Shown: one piece after another, positions 1 to 9,938 of the stretch
How positions within the stretch are numbered: the stretch's first letter is position 1
How the letters are laid out: each line of letters opens with the position of its first letter
Assembly: GCA_947623225.1 (NCBI GenBank)
Contig: CANQGO010000001.1
Coordinates: 1 to 64,000, forward strand
Direction of reading: 5' to 3'
DNA length: 64,000 bases
Source: an uncultured Clostridia bacterium
Lineage (GTDB): Bacteria; Bacillota; Clostridia; Christensenellales; CAG-314
Program-made: the position numbers and the translations under genes
Notes under the pieces: generated by a model
Databases searched by the model: none
Told to the model about the DNA's origin: nothing
Seen by the model: only the letters and a program-made list of their open reading frames with translations

Positions 1-96
1 AAACAAGTTGCGAATTCTTTAATATGTAAGTGTGATGTGTGGTGGTAGGGTGTTCTAACAGGGTTAAATAGAGGTGCCTTCTATGGCTGTACGAAT

Positions 97-918
97 TTGC
101 AAAGGGTAGTATTCTCTTCAGAGCTGACGGAGATAGACGACAGTGCCTTTGAAGGGTGCACGTCGTTGACGGCATGCGAGGACTTCACCGACAATCTTTT
201 GCGGATAGGCAACCGTGCCTTCTACGGTTGTACCAATTTCCAAGGTTGGTCATATATTCCCAGAACGATAACGGAGATAGGTGACTATGCCTTTTACAAT
301 TGCACAATGTTGGGTTGGCAGTGTGATGAGGGGGTATACCTGCCGGACTGCGTGGTCAAAATAGGTAACGGCGCATTTCAGAATTGCACTTCGTTGAGAA
401 TATTGCTTTGCAACAATTACCAATCGAGCGGCAGACTGACAATAGGTAGCTATGCCTTTGCCGGGTGCACGGAACTCTGGAGAGTAGAGATCGTCAGCGG
501 CGGCGAAAGTACCTCAACGGTCGAGCTGGGCACGCATTGCTTTGAGAACTGCTCCGAGTTGAGTAATTGCTACATTGATGTGTATGGCACCATTCCCCAA
601 TACGCTTTCGCCAACTGTACCAAGCTCGCTTATTTTGAAGATATAAATTGGTATTCCAGAGGTTTTAAGTATGTAACAACTATCGAAAGTTGGGCTTTCC
701 AGAATTGCAAGGTGCTGGGAAACATGGATTTTCTGTCGCTTACAACTATAAAACCAAACGCTTTTGCCGGCTGTGACGAGGTTGAGTTGGATGTCTCCTA
801 TAAAAAGTGGTCGGTAACAAAAGGAGAATATACAACAAACGTAGAAAACAACGGTCCCTATCTGTTCCACAGCGACATCTCGTCTTTTGTAGATTTCACC
901 TGGACTGCAGTGACATAG
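97..918 (+). pseudogene. BspA-like leucine-rich repeat (LRR_5) protein fragment, 5'-truncated
   Basis: Repeated IGxxAFxxCTxL motifs. LRR-like residues (NRGAFYGCTNL) begin at about nt 73 and an in-frame TAG lies at 46-48. No RBS or signal peptide. Confidence 0.65.
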
Positions 919-1079
919 GGTTTGACGGCTGAGCAATCAGTCTGACATGAGTCGTATCGGGTGCTGACCCGAAAAAAGTTTCGCAAACGCATGCGCGCCT
1001 CCGATATTATTCGGACGGCGCGCAATTAACTATTTTGCCCGGTGCGGCATATACTATTCCGTAACGCAAGGAGATAAAT

Positions 1080-2846
1080 ATGTGCGGAATATTCGGGATG
1101 ATAGGACAAAACGCCGTGAGCAACACGCTTAGAGCATTGAAGTATCTGGAGTATCGCGGCTACGACTCTGCGGGGATAGCGTTGAGACGGAATGACGGTA
1201 TACAGGTATACAAGACGGAAGGTCGCATAGCGGCTTTGGAGCGATTGACGGAGAATGTGCAAGAAGCGAATATGGCGATAGGTCATACGCGCTGGGCAAC
1301 GCACGGCAAAGTGTGTACAGCCAATGCCCACCCATTTCTTTCTGCAGACGGTAAGTTTGCCATCGTGCACAATGGTATCATCGAAAACTACGCCGAATTG
1401 CGCGAGGGGCTCGGCGACGTTTTTTCTTCCGACACAGATAGCGAGACGGTGGCGCACTTGCTGCAACACAACTATCAAGGAAACATGCTGGAAGCAATGC
1501 TGGACACGGCGCACATGCTCAGGGGTTCTTACGCCATAGCCGTGCTGTCGGTGTACGAATGTAAACTGTATGCCGTCAAGCACAAAAGCCCGCTGGTGGT
1601 AGGGGTGTCGGATAGCGGTGTATATCTGTGCTCAGACATACGCTGCGCATCGCATTGGGCGGAGAGTGTAGCGGTCACGCCCGATGATACCGTTGTGGAA
1701 GTGTCTCCGGACGGCGTTCACTTTTACGACATGACGGGAAGCGAAAGGCAGGTGCCGTTCTTCCGCCCCGAGCAAGCGGAGACGGACAGTTCTGGTGGAG
1801 ATCTCATGTACAGAGAGATACTTGAGATACCGGATAGACTGCGTCGCGCCAAAGAGTACTATTTCCGTCAGGGCGGCTTGACTTTGACCGAGAGAGAAGT
1901 AGTCGGACTTCGACGCATCTATCTGATAGGCTGCGGCACCGCCTATCATAGCGGGTTGCAGTCGGCTACCGTTGCACGCAATTGGTTGGATATAGATCTC
2001 CTGCCTGTCATTGCCAGCGAGTTTTTGTACGGACATTACCCTGTGGACGAGGATACTCTGGCTATACTTATCAGCCAGAGCGGCGAGACGGCGGACACTA
2101 TCCGCGCCGCCGAGCGAGTGACTGAGATGGGTGGAATGACATATGCCGTGACCAATACGGACAGTTCGTCGCTGACATTTGCCTGTGCACGCCGCATAAA
2201 TATATGCGCCGGTGCGGAGTACGCCGTTGCCAGTACCAAAGCCTACAATTGTCAATTGCTTACACTGATATTGTTGCTCATGGATATAGGCGTTCTGCGC
2301 GGTACTCTCGACAGATCGGTGTACGATCGTACCGTAGCGGATATGGACGCTCTTCCCCGAGCGATAGAAGAGGTGCTCGCTTTGCGAGACAAGATAGCCG
2401 CTATAGCCACTCGGCTCAAAGACTGTACCGCGGTGTTCTACATAGGTCGCGATGCCGACTATCCAACTGCATGCGAAGGCAGCCTGAAACTTAAAGAGAT
2501 CAGCTATATTCACAGCGAGGCATATCCCGCCGGAGAACTCAAACACGGTACTCTGGCACTTATGGATCCGACTGTTGCGGTCGTGGCTGTATCCTGCGGC
2601 ACTGCCTTGCATGACAAAACGGCTTCTTCCGTCACCGAGGTGCATTCGCGCGGTGCCTGGACGCTGAGTGTGTCCGATCGTACATTTGCAGGAGCGGAAC
2701 CCATTATTCTGCCGGAAATTCATCCGTATCTGTATGGCATAGTGTCGGTGGTGCCTTTGCAACTGCTCGCCTACTATACCGCACGCGCACTGGGCAGAGA
2801 CGTGGATAAGCCCAGACACCTTGCCAAGTCGGTAACGGTGGAATAA
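1080..2846 (+). CDS. glmS: Glutamine--fructose-6-phosphate aminotransferase (isomerizing)
   Basis: Starts MCGIFGMIG (N-terminal Cys GATase II); SIS domains; C-term DVDKPRHLAKSVTVE; RBS aaggag upstream. Confidence 0.97.
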   Translation: MCGIFGMIGQNAVSNTLRALKYLEYRGYDSAGIALRRNDGIQVYKTEGRIAALERLTENVQEANMAIGHTRWATHGKVCTANAHPFLSADGKFAIVHNGIIENYAELREGLGDVFSSDTDSETVAHLLQHNYQGNMLEAMLDTAHMLRGSYAIAVLSVYECKLYAVKHKSPLVVGVSDSGVYLCSDIRCASHWAESVAVTPDDTVVEVSPDGVHFYDMTGSERQVPFFRPEQAETDSSGGDLMYREILEIPDRLRRAKEYYFRQGGLTLTEREVVGLRRIYLIGCGTAYHSGLQSATVARNWLDIDLLPVIASEFLYGHYPVDEDTLAILISQSGETADTIRAAERVTEMGGMTYAVTNTDSSSLTFACARRINICAGAEYAVASTKAYNCQLLTLILLLMDIGVLRGTLDRSVYDRTVADMDALPRAIEEVLALRDKIAAIATRLKDCTAVFYIGRDADYPTACEGSLKLKEISYIHSEAYPAGELKHGTLALMDPTVAVVAVSCGTALHDKTASSVTEVHSRGAWTLSVSDRTFAGAEPIILPEIHPYLYGIVSVVPLQLLAYYTARALGRDVDKPRHLAKSVTVE

Positions 2847-3059
2847 TATTTACTTTCGTAAAACAATTGACAAATAATGACAAGTGTAATATTATATTAA
2901 CGTAAAGTAACGAGTAGGCACTCTGCATTGAGGTAATGGATATAAGGTCGAGAGATGAAACACAAACTCAATTTTACCGAAACATACAGTACCTTTCTGC
3001 AATCGTCAATTTTGACGGATTTTTGTGCGCATATTCGTTTCCATATTTTGTGATGCATG

Positions 3060-3090
3060 CAAGCGGCCCATTACGGGACGCTTGTTTTTA
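3060..3090 (+). terminator. Rho-independent terminator after glmS
   Basis: caagcggcccattacgggacgcttg followed by ttttta. Confidence 0.7.
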
Positions 3091-3206
3091 TATATGCTGA
3101 CAATATGACAGATATATGTCCTATATATGTTTCAAATATGGTCGGATAGTGCGCATGAGATATATGTAAATGTATTTTACGGTCATGAAAATACAAAAAA
3201 TGGGTA

Positions 3207-3235
3207 TTGACTTGACCCACCTGCAATGGTATAAT
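3207..3235 (+). promoter_or_regulatory. Sigma-A-type promoter for the ABC operon
   Basis: TTGACT (3207-3212), 17-nt spacer, TATAAT (3230-3235). Confidence 0.7.
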
Positions 3236-3304
3236 ATTTTGTGCGATAGTATGTTTTGCGATTTTGTTTATTATCTGTCGAATAACTGATTTTCGGAGGA
3301 ACAC

Positions 3305-3580
3305 ATGCTAACACTGACAGCGAAATTGAATGAACTCCCCTTAACGGACATAATTCTGTTTATCGTGCTGGCGGCGATCATAGTTATAGCGATAGCTATA
3401 TACTTCCTGATCCCCGTATTCAACAAGAAACAATACCAAGAGCAACGCGACAATCTGCGCAAACGCGAAGCGGCATTCCACTCCAATAGGGGTGAGACTG
3501 TCGCGCCTGCCGAGCAGCCTGCTGCGCCGACCGAAGAGCACATAGAGCCGCAAGAAGGCACGGAGACGGAAGAAAAGTAA
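3305..3580 (+). CDS. Small single-pass membrane protein
   Basis: RBS ggagg; hydrophobic TM segment then charged tail; first gene of operon. Confidence 0.7.
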   Translation: MLTLTAKLNELPLTDIILFIVLAAIIVIAIAIYFLIPVFNKKQYQEQRDNLRKREAAFHSNRGETVAPAEQPAAPTEEHIEPQEGTETEEK

Positions 3581-3586
3581 CCGATT

Positions 3587-5005
3587 ATGAAGAGAGGTAG
3601 ATTATTTGCGAAAATAATTTATTATGCCTTTACTTTTCTGTTCGGTATAGTGCTCGCGATAGGATTGCCTTCCTATTATGCCACATTCGATGTGCCCACG
3701 CGCTATATAGGCGAATGTATGCAGCAGGGCAGATTCCTCGAGGCTATGGCTATTACGGCTCCATGCTTCGATACGGACGCTTGTATTTTCCACGACGGCG
3801 ACGACTTCGCTGTCAGGATATACGAGGGCGTGGTGAATCTGGACAAGAAAGCGAACGAGGAAGACGACCAGTCTCCCACCGTGACGCTCCTGTACAAGAG
3901 TTTCATCGGCTATGTGTACGCTCCCGCATACGAGACCTTTTCGCAGGGCGACAATCGTACCGCAGTACAGGTGACGCAGGTAGACGGCATAGTACGGACG
4001 ATCCCGTTGCCCGATTACGACAGCGATGGGAATGGCACCTTCGACGGGATATCCACCGTCACTCAGAACGGCTATATAGTGCTGGATCTGAATACGGACA
4101 AGGTGTCCTCGATAGATCGTATGGCACTCATAGACTGCAACGGTGCCGTCTATTGGGAGTCCGAGCCGGATCTGGGACTGCGTTTCGATGACGAGTTCTT
4201 CTCCTGTTTTGCGGAGATAGATGAGTACAACAACCTCGTGCGCGCATATCCCACGCAGACGGACAAGACGTCTGTGGAGAGCAGTATGAAGACGCTCTTC
4301 GATACCTTCCGCTCCCGCGTATTGGCACATGAAGGCTACTATTTCGCTAATGACTCCGAGTTGTACGTCTCCGTACAGCGCGAGGTGCGCAAGGCGGCGG
4401 ACAAAAAGGCTGTACCCATCATCATAGTGTACTTCGTGGGTATTTACATAGTCGGCGACTTCCTGCTGGGCAATTTCTACATAGTCAAGTTCTTCCGTTG
4501 GTTCCTCTTCAAGGTGTGCAAAATCCCGCACAAGGAGAAAAAGGGTCCCAAGAAGGAAGAAGTGTTCGGTCACGACTATTACAGCATGGTGACGGTCAGC
4601 CTGGACGTCTCTCAAGTGCCCGAGTTCAACGGCAGTGTGGAGATCAGGTATACCAATACCGACTCCGAAGCGAGATTTATTCTGCTGAAGGCGGACAACT
4701 ATACCGCCACTCAGCGCATCAAGGCGGGCGTGTATGTAAACCCGTATATAGACATCAACAGAGCCTACGCTCCCATAGATCTGCCGGACAACCTCGAGGT
4801 CGAGGGCTACCGCGTGGACAAGATCGTAACTATCACCCGAGTCGCCAGACCCGAGCAAGAATTAGACGATGCGGAGCAAAGCGAGCAAGTAAGCCGTGAG
4901 TGCGATGACGCTCCGACACAGCAACAGGCGTCCGACGAGGCGCATACGGATCCCGCCGTACAGGCAGAGGAGCAGACGGCGGATCCGGATCAAAGCGAAA
5001 AATAA
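3587..5005 (+). CDS. Membrane protein of unknown function, operon-associated
   Basis: N-terminal and internal TM segments, acidic C-terminus, 6-nt gap from previous gene. Confidence 0.75.
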   Translation: MKRGRLFAKIIYYAFTFLFGIVLAIGLPSYYATFDVPTRYIGECMQQGRFLEAMAITAPCFDTDACIFHDGDDFAVRIYEGVVNLDKKANEEDDQSPTVTLLYKSFIGYVYAPAYETFSQGDNRTAVQVTQVDGIVRTIPLPDYDSDGNGTFDGISTVTQNGYIVLDLNTDKVSSIDRMALIDCNGAVYWESEPDLGLRFDDEFFSCFAEIDEYNNLVRAYPTQTDKTSVESSMKTLFDTFRSRVLAHEGYYFANDSELYVSVQREVRKAADKKAVPIIIVYFVGIYIVGDFLLGNFYIVKFFRWFLFKVCKIPHKEKKGPKKEEVFGHDYYSMVTVSLDVSQVPEFNGSVEIRYTNTDSEARFILLKADNYTATQRIKAGVYVNPYIDINRAYAPIDLPDNLEVEGYRVDKIVTITRVARPEQELDDAEQSEQVSRECDDAPTQQQASDEAHTDPAVQAEEQTADPDQSEK

Positions 5006-5027
5006 AAAAGCGAGAGGTAGTACGCTT

Positions 5028-6101
5028 ATGAGAATATCTATTCAACACCTGACCAAGATTTTCCCCAGTCGCACGAAGGGCGGGGCAGCGGTGCACGCCG
5101 TAGAGGATATGTGCATCGAGATTCCATCCGGCAAGCTTGTCGGATTGCTGGGACCCTCCGGTTGCGGAAAATCGACCACTCTGTTCATGCTGAGCGGTCT
5201 CGAGAGTCCGTCGTCCGGCAAGATTTTGTTCGACGATCAGGACGTAACCACGCTTGCGGCAGAGAAGCGCGGCATAGGGCTGGTATTCCAGAACTACGCA
5301 CTGTATCCCCATATGACGGTGGAGCAAAATATCCGCTTCCCGTTGGACAACATGCGTATCAAGAAGGAAGAAGGCAACGCCCGTGCGCTCGACGCAGCAC
5401 GTCTGGTCCAGATAGAGGACCTGATGGCGCGCAAGCCTAACGAACTGTCCGGCGGCCAGCAACAGCGCGTGGCTATAGCCCGCGCATTGGTCAAGATGCC
5501 CAATGTGTTGCTGCTGGACGAGCCTCTGTCCAACCTCGACGCCCGTCTGAGACTGCAGACGCGTGAAGAGATCAAGCGCATCCAGCGCGAGACGGGTATC
5601 ACGACGGTATTCGTCACCCACGACCAGGAAGAGGCTATGAGTATCTGCGATATCATGGTCGTCATGAAGCTGGGCGTAGTCCAGCAGATAGGCGAGCCGC
5701 AGAGTATCTACGACGATCCGAATAACCTCTTCGTCGCCAACTTCCTCGGTACTCCCCCCATCAATATCTTCAAGGGCCGTATCGAAGGCGGCAGAGTGTA
5801 CATAGGCGGCGAAGTGGTGGCACAGACTAACTATGACGACCGCGAAGTTTATGTCGGTATCCGCCCCGAGGGCTTCATCTATGACGCCGAGGGCGCACTG
5901 ACCCTGCCTGTGGACCATATAGAGGTCATGGGCAGAGACAAGTCCGTCGTCGCTACTCACGAAAGCTCCACCAAGCCCACCGTCCGCTGCATCATCGACA
6001 GCGATGTCATGTTGCCCGCAGGTGCTACGGAGCTGAAGTTCAATATCAAACCCTACAAACTATTCCTGTTTGACGCAGAGACGGAAGAGAGGTTGAGATA
6101 A
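5028..6101 (+). CDS. Carbohydrate-type ABC transporter ATP-binding protein (MalK/UgpC/MsmX-like)
   Basis: Walker A GPSGCGKST, LSGGQQQRVAIARAL, TOBE-like C-terminus. Start placed at ATG 5028 rather than 4896 (RBS gagagg). Confidence 0.93.
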   Translation: MRISIQHLTKIFPSRTKGGAAVHAVEDMCIEIPSGKLVGLLGPSGCGKSTTLFMLSGLESPSSGKILFDDQDVTTLAAEKRGIGLVFQNYALYPHMTVEQNIRFPLDNMRIKKEEGNARALDAARLVQIEDLMARKPNELSGGQQQRVAIARALVKMPNVLLLDEPLSNLDARLRLQTREEIKRIQRETGITTVFVTHDQEEAMSICDIMVVMKLGVVQQIGEPQSIYDDPNNLFVANFLGTPPINIFKGRIEGGRVYIGGEVVAQTNYDDREVYVGIRPEGFIYDAEGALTLPVDHIEVMGRDKSVVATHESSTKPTVRCIIDSDVMLPAGATELKFNIKPYKLFLFDAETEERLR

Positions 6102-7276
6102 TGGCAAATAAAAAGGACGTCGGTCCCTCCACGCCCAAAAGGCACAACAGGTTCGTCCGGTATTGGATTAACCTTGGTGCGCGTATCAAGGGTTGGTTCG
6201 TGGACAAATGGACCGCTATCAAGGATTTCTTCGGCGGTTTCCGCAATAGGAACCCCAAGCAGGTAGAGGCGGACTTGGTCCTCAATGACGGTCCGCAGCT
6301 CACACGCGGCGAGAAGTTCCGCCGCGGCATGAAGGCACAGAGCGGTTGGCTCTTCGTGGCTCCGGCACTCATACTCATGCTGGTATTCACATTCTGGCCC
6401 ATCCTCGCCGCCTTCATCAATGCTTTCAAGCAAAACTACAACAGCCTGTCCGGCACCTACGAGGGCATCGGCTTCGAGAACTTCGTCCGCGTCATTCGCG
6501 GCGATACCGGCACCGGCGGCGCGAGTTTCAACCAATGCTTGGTGAATACTTTGCTTTTCACCATCATTTCCGTGCCTTTGAGCACTCTGCTCGCACTCAT
6601 CATCTCCGTCGCGCTCAATTCCATCAAGGCATTGCAGAAGGCTTACCAGACCATACTGTTCCTGCCCTACCTCACCAACTCCCTTGCTATGGGCGCGGTG
6701 TTCGCGACATTCTTCACCATCATCGGTACTGAGAAAAATATCGAAACGGTCGGCTTGGTCAATAACGTCCTTCAGGGTCTCGGTCTGGCTCCGGTGGAGT
6801 GGATCAAGGCAAGCAGCCCCGTGTGGAATCTCGGTGCTATCAAGATCCCCTGGGCAAAATACATAGTCGTGATAGTGTACGAGGTCTGGTCGGGACTTCC
6901 CTTCAAGATCCTGATACTCTTCAGTGCTATGCAGTCTATCAACAAGCAATACTACGACGCAGCGAAGGTCGACGGTGCCAGCCGCAATACCATTCTGTGG
7001 CGTATCACCGCCCCGATGGTGTCTCCGCAGATCAGCTACCTGCTCGTCACCGGTATCATGGGCGGTATGAAACAATACACCGCCATCGTGGGTATTTTCG
7101 GCGAACAGATGGGTACCAACTACGATATGGGTACCGTCGTCGGCTATATCTACCGCTACGTTGACAACGGCCAATACGGCTACGCCTTCGCAGGGTCGAT
7201 ACTGCTCTTCCTGATAATCATGGTGATCACCTGGATCAACAACAAGGTTACCAAGAAGCACACTACATATAGATAA
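6101..7276 (+). CDS. Carbohydrate ABC transporter permease (MalF/UgpA-like)
   Basis: Multiple TM segments and EAA-like loop (YYDAAKVDGASRNTILWRITAPM); overlaps the ATPase stop. Confidence 0.9.
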   Translation: MANKKDVGPSTPKRHNRFVRYWINLGARIKGWFVDKWTAIKDFFGGFRNRNPKQVEADLVLNDGPQLTRGEKFRRGMKAQSGWLFVAPALILMLVFTFWPILAAFINAFKQNYNSLSGTYEGIGFENFVRVIRGDTGTGGASFNQCLVNTLLFTIISVPLSTLLALIISVALNSIKALQKAYQTILFLPYLTNSLAMGAVFATFFTIIGTEKNIETVGLVNNVLQGLGLAPVEWIKASSPVWNLGAIKIPWAKYIVVIVYEVWSGLPFKILILFSAMQSINKQYYDAAKVDGASRNTILWRITAPMVSPQISYLLVTGIMGGMKQYTAIVGIFGEQMGTNYDMGTVVGYIYRYVDNGQYGYAFAGSILLFLIIMVITWINNKVTKKHTTYR

Positions 7277-7289
7277 GGGGGTACAGAAT

Positions 7290-8387
7290 ATGCAAGAATT
7301 ACTTCTTCTCAGTTCCAAAGCCGTAGGTTGGCTCGTTGCCCTCTTGATCATCGTCATTCTCGTAGAAGTGGGCCTGATCGTCTGGCTCATCCTGCGCCGC
7401 CGCGCCCAGCGCAATGCTAAGTCCGCCGCTTCCGTCATAGGCAAGTGGGACCTGTCCGCAGGCGACGAGGGCTTCGACGTGGAAAAGGTCCAGCGTCGTG
7501 AGCGCACCAAGACCGTCATCAAGGATATCTTTGTGTACGTGTTCCTGACGGCTTGCGCAGTGCTGGCTTTCCTTCCCTTCTATTGGATGATCATGTCCTC
7601 GTTCAAAAACGAAGACGAATACCGCCAGTCCGTGCCCACTTTCTGGCCTACTCAGGGCTTTATGTGGCGCAACTACTCATCCGTGCTCGCTCAGGCAGAC
7701 AGCAACGGTGCGTCCTTCTGGCAGATACTTATCAATACCCTCGTTGTCGGTATACTCTCCACGTCCATAGGCGTCATCATCACCGTAGTCACGGCGTACG
7801 CTCTCGCCCGTATGGATTTCAAGGGCAAAAACGCACTCTTCGCTATCATGCTGGCTACCATGATGATCCCCGGCGAACTGTATACCATCAGCAACTACCT
7901 GACCGTGCTCAAGCTGAACTGGGAAAATACCTTCACGGTCATGATCATCCCCTTCCTCGTGAGCGTGTACTACATATATCTGCTCAGAAACAACTTCATG
8001 CAGATCCCCAACTCGCTCTATCAGGCAGCAAAGGTAGACGGACTGAGCGACTTCGGCTACCTTATCAAGGTCATGGTGCCGCTGACCGCACCTACCCTTA
8101 TCAGTATCACCCTGCTCAAGTTCATCGGCACTTGGAACAGTTACATATGGCCGCGCCTGGTCAATACTACCAACTGGCAGATGATCACCAACTGGGTGAC
8201 GCGCGGCTTCTCGGACAAGGTCGAGCCTTACCTCTATCCCGCAGGCAGCCAGTGGTACAAGGGCGAGTCCCTCAATACCCTCAAGATGGCAGCCGTCTGT
8301 ATGGTCAGTATGCCCTTGTTCGTACTGTTCATCTTCTGCCGCAAGTATATCATGCGCGGCGTGTCCAAGAGCGGTACCAAGGGCTGA
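7290..8387 (+). CDS. Carbohydrate ABC transporter permease (MalG/UgpE-like)
   Basis: EAA-like loop (YQAAKVDGLSDFGYLIKVMVPLTAP); TM segments. Confidence 0.9.
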   Translation: MQELLLLSSKAVGWLVALLIIVILVEVGLIVWLILRRRAQRNAKSAASVIGKWDLSAGDEGFDVEKVQRRERTKTVIKDIFVYVFLTACAVLAFLPFYWMIMSSFKNEDEYRQSVPTFWPTQGFMWRNYSSVLAQADSNGASFWQILINTLVVGILSTSIGVIITVVTAYALARMDFKGKNALFAIMLATMMIPGELYTISNYLTVLKLNWENTFTVMIIPFLVSVYYIYLLRNNFMQIPNSLYQAAKVDGLSDFGYLIKVMVPLTAPTLISITLLKFIGTWNSYIWPRLVNTTNWQMITNWVTRGFSDKVEPYLYPAGSQWYKGESLNTLKMAAVCMVSMPLFVLFIFCRKYIMRGVSKSGTKG

Positions 8388-8457
8388 GCACACAGTCGCC
8401 TATTCATTTCAGGCTTTTCCCCGCAAGGGTGAAGTAAATAAAAATAAGGAGAACACT

Positions 8458-9903
8458 ATGAAGAAAAAACTAATCACGAGTCTGCTTGTTATCGTTTTGG
8501 TTTTAGCGTGCTGTCTGACGGTATTCGCCGCCTGCGACAAGCGTGACTACGACTACACTATAACATTCTATACTCAGCAAAATGACGAATTGCAGAAGAT
8601 CACGGCGGCAGCGATAGCGACCTTCGAGGAAGCATATCCCGGCTGGCATATCGACCACCAGATCATCTCCAACGGCTACGACGGCATCCGCGACAAGGTA
8701 GTCGCAGATATCTCCGGTAGCAAGCAACCCGACCTGGCTTACTGCTACGCCGACCACGTGTCTCTGTACATGCAGTCCGGCAAAGTGGTGGACGTGTCCA
8801 AGTTCATCAACGACACCTCCAAGGCCTCCTATGTCAATGCCGACGGCGAGACCGTCAATACCGACACAGTGGTAGGCTATACCGCAGAGGAACTCAGCCA
8901 CTTTATCCCCGCTTACTACAACGAGGGCAAGGGTGTCAACTTCACCGACTATGACAAGTGGGGCTTCCAGGCTGACTCTATGCTCATGATGCCCTTCGCT
9001 AAGTCCACCGAGGCTATGTTCTACAACAAGGACGCTCTGGACGCTTGCGGACTCAAACCCGCCGAGACTTGGGACGAGATGTGGACGCAGATCGAGGCCA
9101 TTGAGAAGAAGTACTCCAAGGCTACATTGCTTGGCTACGACAGCGAGGCTAACTGGTTCATCACCGAGAGCGAACGTCAGGGCTGGGGCTATACCAGCAC
9201 CGATGCCAACAATCACTACCTCTTCAATAACACAACAGCGGCTGCTTGGTTGGATACTCTGGGTGAGAAACGCGCTATGATCACTTCTCAGAACAAGTAC
9301 GGTTCCTACACCTCCAACCTCTTCAAGTTGGGTGCTGCCGACGGCGGCGTTATCTACTGCATCGGCTCCACCGGTGGTGCCAAGAACCAATATCCCGGCG
9401 ACGGTACATTCCAGATGGGCGTGACTCACGTTCCGTATAGCACAGACAGCGAAGGCAACGTTCTCGAAAAGGGCGACCTGTGCATATCTCAGGGTCCCTC
9501 CCTCGTCATGCTGCGCAGCGACAAGGCGAAAAACCCCGATCAGAAAGCCATGATGACCTGGATGTTCATGAAGATATTGTACAGCCCCACGGTGCTCGCG
9601 TCCGTTGCTAAGTTGCAAGGTTACTGCAGCCCCATGGACAACACAGCCGAGCTGAACCCCGAGTACAAGGCGTTCCTCGAGGGTGCCAGCGAGTTCCCGA
9701 AGGACGCCGACGCGGCTATCGCCAGCGCGACCAAACTCGCCGAGCAACTTTCCAGAGACGGCAAACTCTTCACCTCTCCCGCATTCGTAGGTTCTTCCGA
9801 AGCACGTACTCAGGTAGGTAACGCACTCCAGTTCGTCATCGAGGGCTTGTCCACCGGTACAGAGGCACTCCAGACCGCTTACAACAACTGCGGCGGTAAA
9901 TAA
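8458..9903 (+). CDS. Extracellular solute-binding lipoprotein
   Basis: Lipobox-like FAACD; family 1 SBP-like features (MLMMPFAKSTEAMFYNKDAL). Confidence 0.88.
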   Translation: MKKKLITSLLVIVLVLACCLTVFAACDKRDYDYTITFYTQQNDELQKITAAAIATFEEAYPGWHIDHQIISNGYDGIRDKVVADISGSKQPDLAYCYADHVSLYMQSGKVVDVSKFINDTSKASYVNADGETVNTDTVVGYTAEELSHFIPAYYNEGKGVNFTDYDKWGFQADSMLMMPFAKSTEAMFYNKDALDACGLKPAETWDEMWTQIEAIEKKYSKATLLGYDSEANWFITESERQGWGYTSTDANNHYLFNNTTAAAWLDTLGEKRAMITSQNKYGSYTSNLFKLGAADGGVIYCIGSTGGAKNQYPGDGTFQMGVTHVPYSTDSEGNVLEKGDLCISQGPSLVMLRSDKAKNPDQKAMMTWMFMKILYSPTVLASVAKLQGYCSPMDNTAELNPEYKAFLEGASEFPKDADAAIASATKLAEQLSRDGKLFTSPAFVGSSEARTQVGNALQFVIEGLSTGTEALQTAYNNCGGK

Positions 9904-9938
9904 CTCTCTCATACTCAGCAAGTAGACATATAGAAGGA

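Noticed and set aside
960-1079. glmS ribozyme
   Set aside because: No conserved core or cleavage-site sequence recognised.
1632-2819. 395-aa minus-strand ORF
   Set aside because: Antisense to glmS; no family features.
3098-3114. TGACAATATGACA as a third WYL operator
   Set aside because: Only one half-site matches; not a TGACA-N6-TGTCA palindrome.
6053-7522. 489-aa minus-strand ORF
   Set aside because: Antisense to two clear ABC permease genes; His/Asp/Glu-rich nonsense translation.
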